Of a stretch of DNA of 64,000 nucleotides, positions 1 through 9,379 are shown in pieces; position 1 is the stretch's first letter, and each line of letters starts with the position of its first letter. The DNA comes from Actinomortierella ambigua. Taxonomy: Eukaryota; Mortierellomycota; Mortierellomycetes; Mortierellales; Mortierellaceae. Under the pieces are notes generated by a model. That model saw only the letters and a program-made list of their open reading frames with translations, had not been told where the DNA came from and ran no database searches. Position numbers and translations under genes: made by a program. The stretch is from NCBI GenBank assembly GCA_016098155.1, contig JAAAJB010000060.1:1-64000 (forward strand), given 5' to 3'.

Positions 1-177
1 TGACTGACTGACTGAATGATTGACTGGTGACCGATGACTGATGACTGACTGACTGAATGATTGACTGGTGACCGATGACTGATGACTGACTGACTGGTTG
101 ACTGACTGGTTGACTGACTGGTTGATTGACTGGTTGGTTGACTGGTTGGTTGACTGGTTGGCTGATTGAATGAATGT
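1..177. repeat. 41-bp tandem repeat grading into tetranucleotide repeat
   Basis: A 41-bp unit starting tgactgactgactgaatgat occupies 1-41 and is repeated exactly at 42-82. A partial third copy breaks off near 96. From there to about 177 the sequence is simple tgac/tggt steps. The array is cut by the window edge, so its full length is unknown. The strong tga periodicity leaves no long open frame. Confidence 0.9.
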
Positions 178-302
178 ATTTTGTGCACAAAGCACAACAG
201 CTCTCTGACTTCTGCCTCAGAGTCTTCGCAACCTTCACGCAAAAGTCTTTCTCGATGAAATCTCTGTGGCCCCTTCATATACCTCCAAATTGCACCTTCA
301 CT

Positions 303-330
303 CATACACACACGCGCGCGCGCGCGCACG
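303..330. repeat. Alternating purine-pyrimidine CA/CG tract
   Basis: An uninterrupted (ac)n run passes directly into (gc)n. Such alternating tracts can adopt Z-DNA. It lies downstream of the ASK1 stop codon, between the left-edge repeats and that gene. The rest of 178-644 shows nothing gene-like. Confidence 0.7.
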
Positions 331-644
331 GATTCTCCAATAAATATCCAGAACACAGGGTGTGATTTGATTTAAGCTTTGTTGTTGTTGTTTTTATAAG
401 AGCGAGAGTATGTTGGAGCGTGTAAAGACTCAGATTACTAATGGATCGATTGGGCAATGAAGGAGAGCCGGAGAGACATGGGGTGAGAGACGGAGTAGCG
501 CGTGGCCTCAGGTAACTCCTCATTCTTAACTTTCATGGTCTCAAAACGGAACGACCACTAAAATTAGTTTATTCATATTTTTTTTTCCTTTCTCCCCTTT
601 AAAGAAAGAAAGAAGAAAAAAAAAAGGGAAATGGGACGATACTC

Positions 645-3600
645 TCATTTTGGTTTGGAGAATGGGCCACCTCGGAAGGCCGCCAACGTCAATGGCTGGT
701 TGGATGATCCAGCACCCGACCTGCTCGGTGGACACGGCGACCGGATCTGGAACGACGAAGTAGTATCGTCGTCCTCCATGCTGCCCGTGCCCGTGACGCC
801 CTCAGAACTCGAGCGATGACGGTGCAACATCCCACTATGGTCTTCCGTACTGTTGCTACTGCCACCGCCATCACCATCGCCATCACCACCACTAACGACG
901 CCACTGCTGCTGGAGCCGCTCATACGACTGCCGCTGGTACCACCGGTCATTCCTCCTCCTGTCGAGGGTGGAGGCATCATCACTCGACTCCCGGTCATGG
1001 TCGCTCGCGAGGTGCCCATGGTCGAGTCCATGTGGTTAGTCCGTGTGGTCGTGTGGTCGTCGCTGTGTGCACCAAACCCATCGTGGTTCAAACCCAGCGA
1101 GCTCTGTGTCATCATCGTATCGCTGTAGTAGCCTAGCCGAGGCGCCGGTGGAGGATCTCGTCGACTAAATGGCGTCAGGATGCTGCTGTGGCTCGTATCC
1201 TCTCGGAGTAATGGCCGCGAAGCACTGTAGATCCCGCGAGAGCTGACCTGCGTCACGTCTCCTCCTCCACTTTCTCCGCCTTCTCCGCCGCCGCCACTAC
1301 TCCTACCGCGGCCACCACCACCACCAACGCTTCCATTGCGGCGACCCCCACTGCCGCTGCCACCACCAGCTCCATCACCACTCTCGTGGCCACTGATACT
1401 GCCGCTGCTGTTGCCTCGCCGATTGTGGCGACGTGCCAAGGGAGTCGACGTCAATGAGAATCGGTCTTGAGAAGGGGCCTGTTGCGACTTTGACCCTATC
1501 CGATCCCGTGGTTGGCCTTGGTCAGAGGAACCTTTGGGGGTCGACGTCGCGGCGGGGAGCCACTGAGATGAAGGAGCACTGGCGGTGGCAGCGGTCGCTG
1601 CAATGGCCGCCACCGCTGCACGGCTCGCAGGCGAAGGCTGGGTATCCCGCCGTGATTGTTGTGTGGCAAACATGGATGGAACGTTCATCAGCTGGCTGAA
1701 GGGCGCCTGAATAGCTTGGAAGGCGGGGCGATTGGTGAAGCTGACACTCCCACCAAGGCTGGCTCGCACATTGGAGCCATTATTGGGATGTGCAGTTTCT
1801 GTGGTGCCATGGCGGAGACCATTATTAGAACCAAGCGCGTCCACGGCAAGAGTCTGACGACGCTGTGAGGTTGAGGTACCGCCTGCAGAGGTGATGGCAT
1901 TGGGCGTGAAGATGGATGCGAACGACCGTGCTGCCATGTCGCTTGCTGTCGTGGAGGTTGCGCTCCCTGTCCTTGCAAGTAGCGGTACAGGTACACTTGT
2001 CACTACGGGCGTGTTGTGCGCTAATGCTGGCTCAGATGTTGCGCTAGGCGGGATCGTTGGTAGTGCTGAGGTTGTCTGCCTCATGGGTCGACCAGTGTCT
2101 GTGCCAGCCGTGGTTGTTGCCCCTGTGCCGACCTCACTTTGCTGAAATGCGAAAGTGGCACTTAGGGAATTCAATGTTCGTTGTTGTTGTTGTTTTGATG
2201 TCGCCTCTGCCATACCTGTAGATGCCTGAGGAAGGGGCGACCCACGATTCTTGTAAGCCATCAGGTTTTTACGAAGCTCCGGCGGTGTCTTGAGGCTAGC
2301 CAGAATAGGGTCATCCACATCCACATCCACGGCGCGGTTTCTGGTTGGGGTTGCAGTCGCCCTTCGCTCATCCTCCCGAGACTGCTCACGAAGCGACGCC
2401 ATCATCCTCTCGCTCGGGCTCATACTTCCCGTCTCTACTTGCTCATCATCCATGTCTGCCATGTTGACTTGTGAAGCCTGTCGGGCTACTGGATCGTTAC
2501 TAGCCGTGGTGCCTCCATACGGAAAGATGGAGCGCGTGCTGGGAATCTTGCGGGGACTCGCTACAGCTTTTCCTTTGCGGCTCTTCGCCCCTTGCTCCCA
2601 TGCTACTGGAATATGCTCGTCTGTAAGGTCATCGTCAACAGATCCTGGATCCTGGAGATCGCCTTCCCGCCGCCTTTTCTTTGATTCACCGAGATCCGCA
2701 CCCGCTTGTTCGCCTGTTTCTGGTTCGTCCATGCGCGTGAAGATTGGGCGAGGAACGACCAAGCCGTCCTTCATGAAGAGCCTGTCAATCTTGCTCTTCT
2801 CTAGCACAGCTCGCGGTGTGGTCGCCACTTTGGATTCCGGCACAGAGAATTGCAATGTCTTGGGTGGCGTAATCACATCCTGGTAATCTTGATCCAGATC
2901 CAATACAACCATGCCACGGCTGGAATCGTCGAGGACGCGCACCCCCTTCTTTGGTGTGCCATTCAGCTGTGACGCAAATGGGTTTGGCATCGAGCCACTG
3001 CTTGAATACGGGGCGGCGCTCTTGGTTGTGGTGAAAGGGCGTGGTTTGTCCTTGGGAGTGGTTGAGAGACCTGAGTTGGCGCCCAGATTCTCGCGACCAT
3101 GTCCTGATGGTATCGATGATAATCCCTGATCGCTTCCCCACGAAAATCCTCTGGCGAGTGGTGGTTGTGTTTTCAGGATGTTGGGTGTTGGAGAAGACAG
3201 CGGTTGACCAGGCGAGCTTCCAAGAAAACCGTCAGGCAGTCCGCTCGAAGGTGACAGGGAGAACATGCTAATCCTCCGTCTATTGGTGTCGTTGTCCGAG
3301 GGTAGTTGAAGTGTGTCGGTGGATTGGATAGACAATCGTGCATCCTCATTTTGCTGTCTTGCTCTCAGATCATCCCCTTGGCTCTCCACCGCATCTGCAG
3401 CTACAGCCGCAACTTCCTCGGCGTTCCATCGAGAAGGTGGTCGAATACGCGGCGCGGAGGGAAGAGAGGGAGCAGCGGCAGCTTCGAGGAATCCAAGCCA
3501 GAGTCGTGCATGATTCCATACCTCCGCCGATGACTCAGCATAGCGATCAATCTGAGGCAGAATCTTTGACGAGACAATGATTTGGCAATCTGAAAAACTC

Positions 3601-3815
3601 TGGTCTAACAACATGGAATCGTGGTTGTATGCACGTTAGTGACGGTAATATGCATTGGTTGACGAAGCGCGTTTTCATGGAATGCGAGGCGAGCATTTAC
3701 CAATCTCCTGCAATGTGCGGGTGATGCTCTGTTCAAGACGCTCTATTTCGTCCAAGACATCAACAGTGGTGGGCGGCGGTAGCGCCGATGGTGTCGATGT
3801 TGAATTGGCCGACAT
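645..3815 (-). CDS. ASK1: DASH/DAM1 complex subunit Ask1
   Basis: Ask1 is a subunit of the fungal DASH ring that couples kinetochores to spindle microtubules. Two exons are proposed: 3815-3701 and 3604-645, with a 96-bp intron (donor gtaaat, acceptor ttgttag). This gives about 1,024 aa. The start is the ATG opening MSANSTSTPS; an in-frame ATG at 3875 is possible but adds a hydrophobic stretch. Residues about 20-80 match the Ask1 core: an IERLEQSITRTLQEI helix, then the spliced DQSFSDCQII and a tryptophan-bearing AEVWNHARLW helix. The diagnostic later motif PPKTLQFSVPESK followed by TTPRA is at about residues 285-303. The remaining C-terminal part is disordered and rich in Ser, Thr, Gly and Gln, much longer than yeast Ask1. 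Family identity rests on the two motifs together. Confidence 0.88.
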
Positions 3816-4361
3816 TGTGATGGCAGGGGCGAGGGCAAAAAAAAATAAGAAGCTTAGGGTGTACAAGACGCGCATCGCCTATCATAATTGACGCCACTGA
3901 ATTATTTCGAAAGTCTGACCCTCCAAGCTTTGATACAAGAGAGTGTGGTGTGCAGCATGAGGTTCTGAACCCAGGCTTTGGCGCCTTTTGCTGTTGAGAA
4001 GCGAAAGGTAGCGCTTGATTACTGTGTATCTCCTCGTAGTTGGAGGACGTGCCTTCCTCCTAGACAACCGTGCGCACAATCTCGAACTCGGCCTGTGTCT
4101 ACTACCTCATTCACCCTCGTTGTCACACACACTCATGTCCCCTTTCTCCCTCTCTCTTAGTTGCATCTTCTTCACCTTTATTCGAGTATCATGGCCACTT
4201 GGGAGAGCAGCCCACACGCATATGCTGTTGCCCCACCCTTCGATGCGCTCTGCTCTAGACCCTGCATTCCATGTCCTCCCCCCCCCCTTCTAGCTTTTTT
4301 TTTGGGGGGGGGGGGACGATAGAGCTTTGCGTTCAAGTTGCTGAAAGTACGCCGGACGTTC
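3816..4361. other. ASK1 upstream region / METTL22-like 3' region
   Basis: No gene is seen. The stretch is the promoter side of ASK1 and the 3' side of the METTL22-like gene, both on the minus strand. It contains the paired C and G homopolymers at 4278-4315. Confidence 0.6.
4278..4315. repeat. Inverted homopolymer C10 / G12
   Basis: Ten C (4278-4287) are followed by a 16-base AT-rich spacer with nine T and then twelve G (4304-4315). On either strand the two runs can pair into a hairpin, and the G run is also a single-tract quadruplex candidate. It sits 47 bp past the METTL22-like stop codon in the transcribed direction. Confidence 0.75.
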
Positions 4362-5951
4362 TCAACGACACCATACTTTGAAGAGCACCTGGGAGAAAAT
4401 AGAGTTGGAAGCAGAAGAAAGAAATGGCATACTTTCAGCCAAGGAACTCATCAAGAGTCTCTCTGGAAGAAGGGACATTTTTTTTGGCACTGTAAGTCGC
4501 CTACCAGGTCATTTGAGCGCTCATAGTCGCAGTACTTGATCGTTGGTGGCTCCAGAAGAGCTGCTTGGATGGAACTGGAGCACGCGACCCGCTGCACAAA
4601 GTACTCATATGCCTGCGCCACAACATTCATGTCTGTCAATGAAAAGTTGAACCTATACAGCACTTCACGGTGAGTACGATACGAAATGATGGCCCCCAGC
4701 CAATATCTCTATCTCTTTGCTCCTCAGTCCTCTCTTTCTTTACCTCTTCTCCATTGCAATTATACAGGTCCTTCCTTGATTAAAACGAGGGTGAGTCTGA
4801 GGGAGTGGCTCAGGCAGCAGTTTCTCTAAACACTCAACCAGTGCATCTGTCAATGAATCATCGTAGACCACTGTGAGTTCCAGTGTTGACTGTGAGTAAC
4901 ACGTTCTATTGCTCGCGAATTTCCCTTCTCTGTCTTCATTTGGAACCATTGTAGAGCTCTCTTTACCATCAGCTGCAAAGAGGAGTGACCCTTTCGCTTT
5001 CCAGAGCGTCATATCTTCTTCAGTCCATGCAAATGGATCAACGACAGAAGTTGTCCCCTCGACTTCATCCAGATTGTCCGGGGCGGACAACGATAAGGGG
5101 TCATCCATGAGCCAGTTGAGACGTCTCACTTGAACATGGCTAGGGGATGCCTCTGGCGTGTTTTGATCAATGTTGGCAAAGCAGTTGCGAAGAAGGCTAT
5201 CGTCATAGTCGGTGCAAAAGATTCTATCCAGGGTGCAAGTGACATCGAATGCAATGCTGGCAAGTCCTGTCCCAGCTCCAAGTTCCATCGCGACCGTATC
5301 TTGAAATGACACTCGGTGTTCTAAAAGGTAATCAATAAGTAGGAACGATCCCATCCACACTTGAAGGCCTTATCATGGTGGAGAGCAAAGTAAAAGAATG
5401 GGAGGGTGGTGCAAGAGTGTTAAAGGCTTGAGGTTGCTACTTTCCTCCAGTGGTGGGTGTTCATCATAGGACTAATACTTACCCACATCGCGCAGAGTTG
5501 ACCCCATAGTGTGTCGGATTTCCAGCACGATCCCTCCATGAGAACCGTCATCATCGTCATCACTATCACCGGCACTTGCAGACTCGGTCTGACCCGGGGC
5601 CATCACGATCTTGCCATAATCCGGTGGGAAGATCGTGAAGTAACTGGTGAGAAGCCTCCCATCCACATAACCGTTTTCTGGGTGGATATGAACTTCTGAA
5701 AGCACATGCTCGTCTTCGTATTCTGCTTCATCTTTGTTACTTTCTTCTTTCCCTTCCTTGACGCTTTCTTCCCGTTCTTCGTCCGCCACCGTAACATTTT
5801 GTCCGCTATGTAACGAGTCGATCGGGGTGTCTTCTTCATCTTCTCCGTTGTCGCGATACGCGCGATTCAATCTATCCTCGTAGCCGCTGCAGCTTTGACT
5901 TGGCGATGCTTGCTCTCTTCTCACGGATAGCTTTCGGGTATTGCTCGTCAT
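4362..5951 (-). CDS. METTL22-like protein-lysine methyltransferase
   Basis: A seven-beta-strand SAM-dependent methyltransferase of the METTL22 group, which methylates lysines of nuclear proteins (family knowledge). Four exons: 5951-5483, 5368-4744, 4652-4505 and 4388-4362, giving 422 aa. Splicing exon 1 to 2 restores DVGLQVWMGSFLL, and the next residues contain the SAM-binding motif AMELGAGTGLAS. Exon 3 gives RFNFSLTDMNVVAQAYEYF. The last exon supplies only VLFKVWCR and the stop, completing the family-typical C-terminal DLVLF strand. Residues about 1-150 are acidic and disordered with a conserved-looking SEVHIHPE segment. The ATG at 5951 was chosen because upstream in-frame codons include no earlier ATG in the same exon. 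A 5' UTR intron is possible, since an acceptor-like aag lies just before it. Confidence 0.85.
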
Positions 5952-6381
5952 CCTTGCTTGCAAAATTTGCTATGAAGGGAAAAACAAAGGGATGGGCTGC
6001 ACGTCTTCAGGTTGGTGCGAATCGTCCAAGTTGCTTTATTGACATCCTTGGGCGTTTCAAGATAATACCCTTGCCTTGGAGAGTAGGTTGACAGTAATCC
6101 AGCAAGGGCGAAAATTGAAGATTGGGCTAGATGTGGATGTTCCCGAAGATGTGAGGACATCTTATTTCACCATGCAGGACCTCGGGGCAGTCATGTGATG
6201 GTGCCACCAAAACGCCACCAAATATTGAGCTTCTTCTTCTTTTGCTTTCTCCTCTCTCGGTTCACTTTAGGGACACACGGGGAACAACACGCTACGAAAT
6301 CAACTTGCGGATAGATTCGTAACAAGAACCATGTATAAAAAATCAAAGAAGAGAATTATGAATCATAGGGAGAGGACGTTT
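5952..6381. other. Intergenic between METTL22-like gene and PAM16
   Basis: About 430 bp holding the promoter of the METTL22-like gene and the 3' region of PAM16. I see no conserved reading frame and no RNA gene. Confidence 0.5.
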
Positions 6382-7456
6382 CTATGGAGATGGCGAAGAG
6401 TTGGATGATGACGATTGTGAGGAAGACGACGCCTTATCTGCTGTGGTTTCGGCCCCCTTTCCACCCGGCTTATCCGAGGGATTCTTCATCTTGCCCTCAG
6501 CGACCCACTCCATCTCGATACGCTCCTTTGCTCGTACGACCTTAGACTGCAGGTAGAACGATCCGCCACTAGCTTTGTCGTTGACCTTGAACAAATGCTC
6601 GTAGTTCTAGACGTCGTTTTTAAAGATCAAAGTTCGGCGGAAACGGTTAGACAGACACATCCCAAATACTCACCCGAAGGAGGAGGGGGGAAGGCAGGCA
6701 AGAGCCAACGTCTTCCCCTTTCCCCTGAATTACTAAGCTTATTCAACTTGAAGGAGAGAAAAGTAAATCCCATCCTCCTGAAAGTCTGAGGTATTTCTCT
6801 CCATTTGTCAAATACCTTGCTCAGCTTAGCCAGATCAGCTTCCTTGGTGATGTTGAGAATGTTCATGGCCTCATCCATGCTCAAACCCGTTTTCCGTGTT
6901 AATGCGTCCATGGTCGCTGCCTTGCTGCCTCCACTACCGCCACCTCGTGCTGCCTGCTGACCACCGTTCTTGGCAGCATCTATGAAGCAAAAGATGTTTC
7001 GAGTGCAAAAATAGAACAAAGAAGGAAGACGAGTCAGTACGTGGTGATGAGTGGAAAGGGAAAAACAATTACTTCAAACCTTGATGAGCGTCATGTTCCT
7101 CCACTCCTCCGCTCCCACTTACTGGCGGCAGCCTGGCGGTAAGCCTCCATGAAGGCCTTGCCAACAATCTGGCTTCCCATAACAATAATCTGAGCAATAA
7201 GACGTCCAGCCTATATGGTTTAGTACCCCCCAAAAAAAGGAGAATCGGAAGGGAAGGAAATTATGAGTGAGCAACACGTCCGACTCAGAAGTTTAGGTGG
7301 CCGGCCCCTGCGAGCAACAGAGCTCCTGCTCCAGAAGGTGGGTACTAAGCCCTCGGCTCCAAAGTCATAGACAAGCGGTTTTAAAGGCGAAAGAGTATGA
7401 AAAGAAAGCGCTGCCCTCCGGCATTGACAAGTAAAATTGCAACGGTTTCTTACCAT
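6382..7456 (-). CDS. PAM16: Mitochondrial import motor subunit Pam16/Tim16
   Basis: Pam16 is the J-like partner of Pam18 in the presequence translocase motor on the matrix side of the inner membrane. Four coding exons: 7456-7454, 7210-7123, 6979-6816 and 6606-6382, giving 159 aa. The first coding exon is only the ATG, followed directly by a 243-bp intron (gtaaga...ccatatag). Splicing yields [20 protein letters not shown], the hydrophobic N-terminus typical of the family. The J-like domain follows: [20 protein letters not shown], then [14 protein letters not shown] across the last junction, then [18 protein letters not shown]. The HPD motif of true J proteins is absent, as expected for Pam16. 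A Ser-rich tail of about 30 residues makes it slightly longer than usual. Every junction closes in frame. Confidence 0.93.
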
Positions 7457-7858
7457 GGCAATGATTTGTAGAAGTTGTGGGTTGATGGCAGCGACCGAGA
7501 TCTGTCTAAACTCGAAAGAAAAAAAATTGTGACTGCTGCTCGGAACGATTGTCATTTCATTTTTGGATGCACGGGTGACAAGTGGACAACGAACCAAGTT
7601 TGTCCCTCTGTTCATTTTTACACAAGAATGATAGAAGAAGTAAAAAAAAAGTGCGTGGTACTAAAGAACAGAATGAAGCGTTGATATGGTGCAAGAAAAA
7701 AAATAATAGCAAAGAATAGAAAGAAATGCGCTCTCTAATGGTACATGGAGGAAACAAATATGAAGATTTTTTCCCTTTTTTTCCTCTCTTCCGGTCCGAG
7801 GGGGGGGGTTGCAATGGAGAGGTGGATATTTCTGTTTGTGCAGGGAGAGGTGGAGGCT
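7457..7858. other. Intergenic between PAM16 and GAR1
   Basis: About 400 bp, A-rich on the plus strand, with a run of nine G at 7801-7808 shortly past the GAR1 stop. It serves as PAM16 promoter and GAR1 3' region. No gene is seen. Confidence 0.5.
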
Positions 7859-9118
7859 TTAGAAACCACCACGACCACGGCCACCACGGAATCCACCGCG
7901 ACCGCCGCCAGGGGCACCGCGTCCACCACCAAATCCACCACCAAATCCACCACGTCCACCACCACGAGCGCCACCGAATCCACCGCGTCCACCACCGAAT
8001 CCGCCGCGACCGCCAGCAGCGCCACCGCGTCCACCGCGGGCTAAATGAACATTGATCGTGAAATTGAAGAAAAGACATGAAAAGAAATAAGAAAAAAAAT
8101 AAATACAAAGGTTAGTTTCTGGGAGTGATGTCGGGTCTACAGGTCAAACAAGACAAGGGGGGGTGGGAGGACACGAGGATCGACATCGTCACAATCACAT
8201 ACCACCACCACGGCCAGCGGGTCGGCCTGTCATTCCCTGCATGCCACCACGCTTGGTGACTAATAAGAATGGTTAAACAGTAAGAAAAGAAAGAATTATG
8301 AAAATAAAGGGGGGAGGTGGTAAGTAAGACACTTGCGAGTGGAAGATAGAGATGACCTACAGAATAACACCAACGGCATTTGATTAAAAAAATATTAAGA
8401 AACATACCCTTGCCGACAGCCTTGGGCTTGGGCAGGAAGCGATCCAGAGGCAGCAGCTTATCGGGGGCAATGAAGACCTTGTCGTTGGGCTTGAAGGATG
8501 TTGCAACCATGCCGTCTTGCAGCTTGATCGTGAAGTACAGCTCGTTCATTGGTCCCAGGATCTCATCGACCTTGCCGATTTGGCTCTTGTTCTCGAGGTA
8601 GATGGGGGCGTTGAAGTAAGGGATCTTGACGTTGGTGGACTTGCACACCATCTCGCCTTCGCAAGGATGCATGAAAGCACCCATCTCTAATAAAATTTTA
8701 TCCCCAGAGAAATAACATTGTTGTTGTTGTTTTTTAAAGAAAACAAGAAACGAACAGGACAAGTCAGGACACAGGACATTCTTTGTCTTCTTTGATCAAC
8801 CATAGGGAAGAGGGTTCAAGGTCTGAGCTTGAATGCTTTCAGCATCAAAGGCGTCCAACAGCTTCGTTCACGGCTTGGTTAACATACCAACGACAGACTC
8901 TGGTGGGCCAAAGCTGGGCGCGCCACCGCCAAAGCCGCCACGACCGCCACGTCCTGCGGGTGCGCCACGACCTATAAGATGTTACAGGGTAGAAGGTAAA
9001 AATTTTACAGTGAGTTGGGGGCATAAGATCTGCATGCAAAACTTGCATGTGAAGACAAAGGCAAGAGCAAGTTGCCGACAGGCGTACCCCTGGGAGCTCC
9101 TCTACCACGGAAAGACAT
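7859..9118 (-). CDS. GAR1: H/ACA snoRNP protein Gar1
   Basis: Gar1 is a core protein of H/ACA ribonucleoproteins, which pseudouridylate rRNA in the nucleolus. Five exons: 9118-9088, 8971-8888, 8686-8408, 8259-8203 and 8040-7859, giving 210 aa. Residues 1-38 form an N-terminal RGG region ([20 protein letters not shown]). The core beta-barrel spans about residues 39-131, with [36 protein letters not shown] and [20 protein letters not shown]. The last 60 residues are a C-terminal RGG domain ending RGRGGF. All four introns are phase 1 and each internal exon is a multiple of three. The gene is divergent from SPT16. Confidence 0.95.
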
Positions 9119-9379
9119 GCTGATGTATAGAGTAATGTAAAAGAGTGGGAGTGTTGATGGAGAGGAGATGCGAAGAAGTCGTCCGGCTGTGGCGCTTGTA
9201 AAAAAAAAAAAGTATCCTTGCCCTCACACAACAAAACAAAAGGATGTAAGCTTAACAGTCACAATGTGCCAAAAAATTGTGGCAACTCAAGTTGACAAAA
9301 GTGAAGGGCGGTCATAAAAAAAGAGAAATAGGGAAACCGCAAACTCCAACTACACCACGAACTCTTCATCTGCACCCTA
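9119..9379. promoter_or_regulatory. Shared divergent promoter GAR1 / SPT16
   Basis: Only 261 bp separate the two start codons, so both promoters must lie here. I do not see an unambiguous TATA box. The segment has A-rich runs at about 9199-9210 and 9316-9330. Confidence 0.6.
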
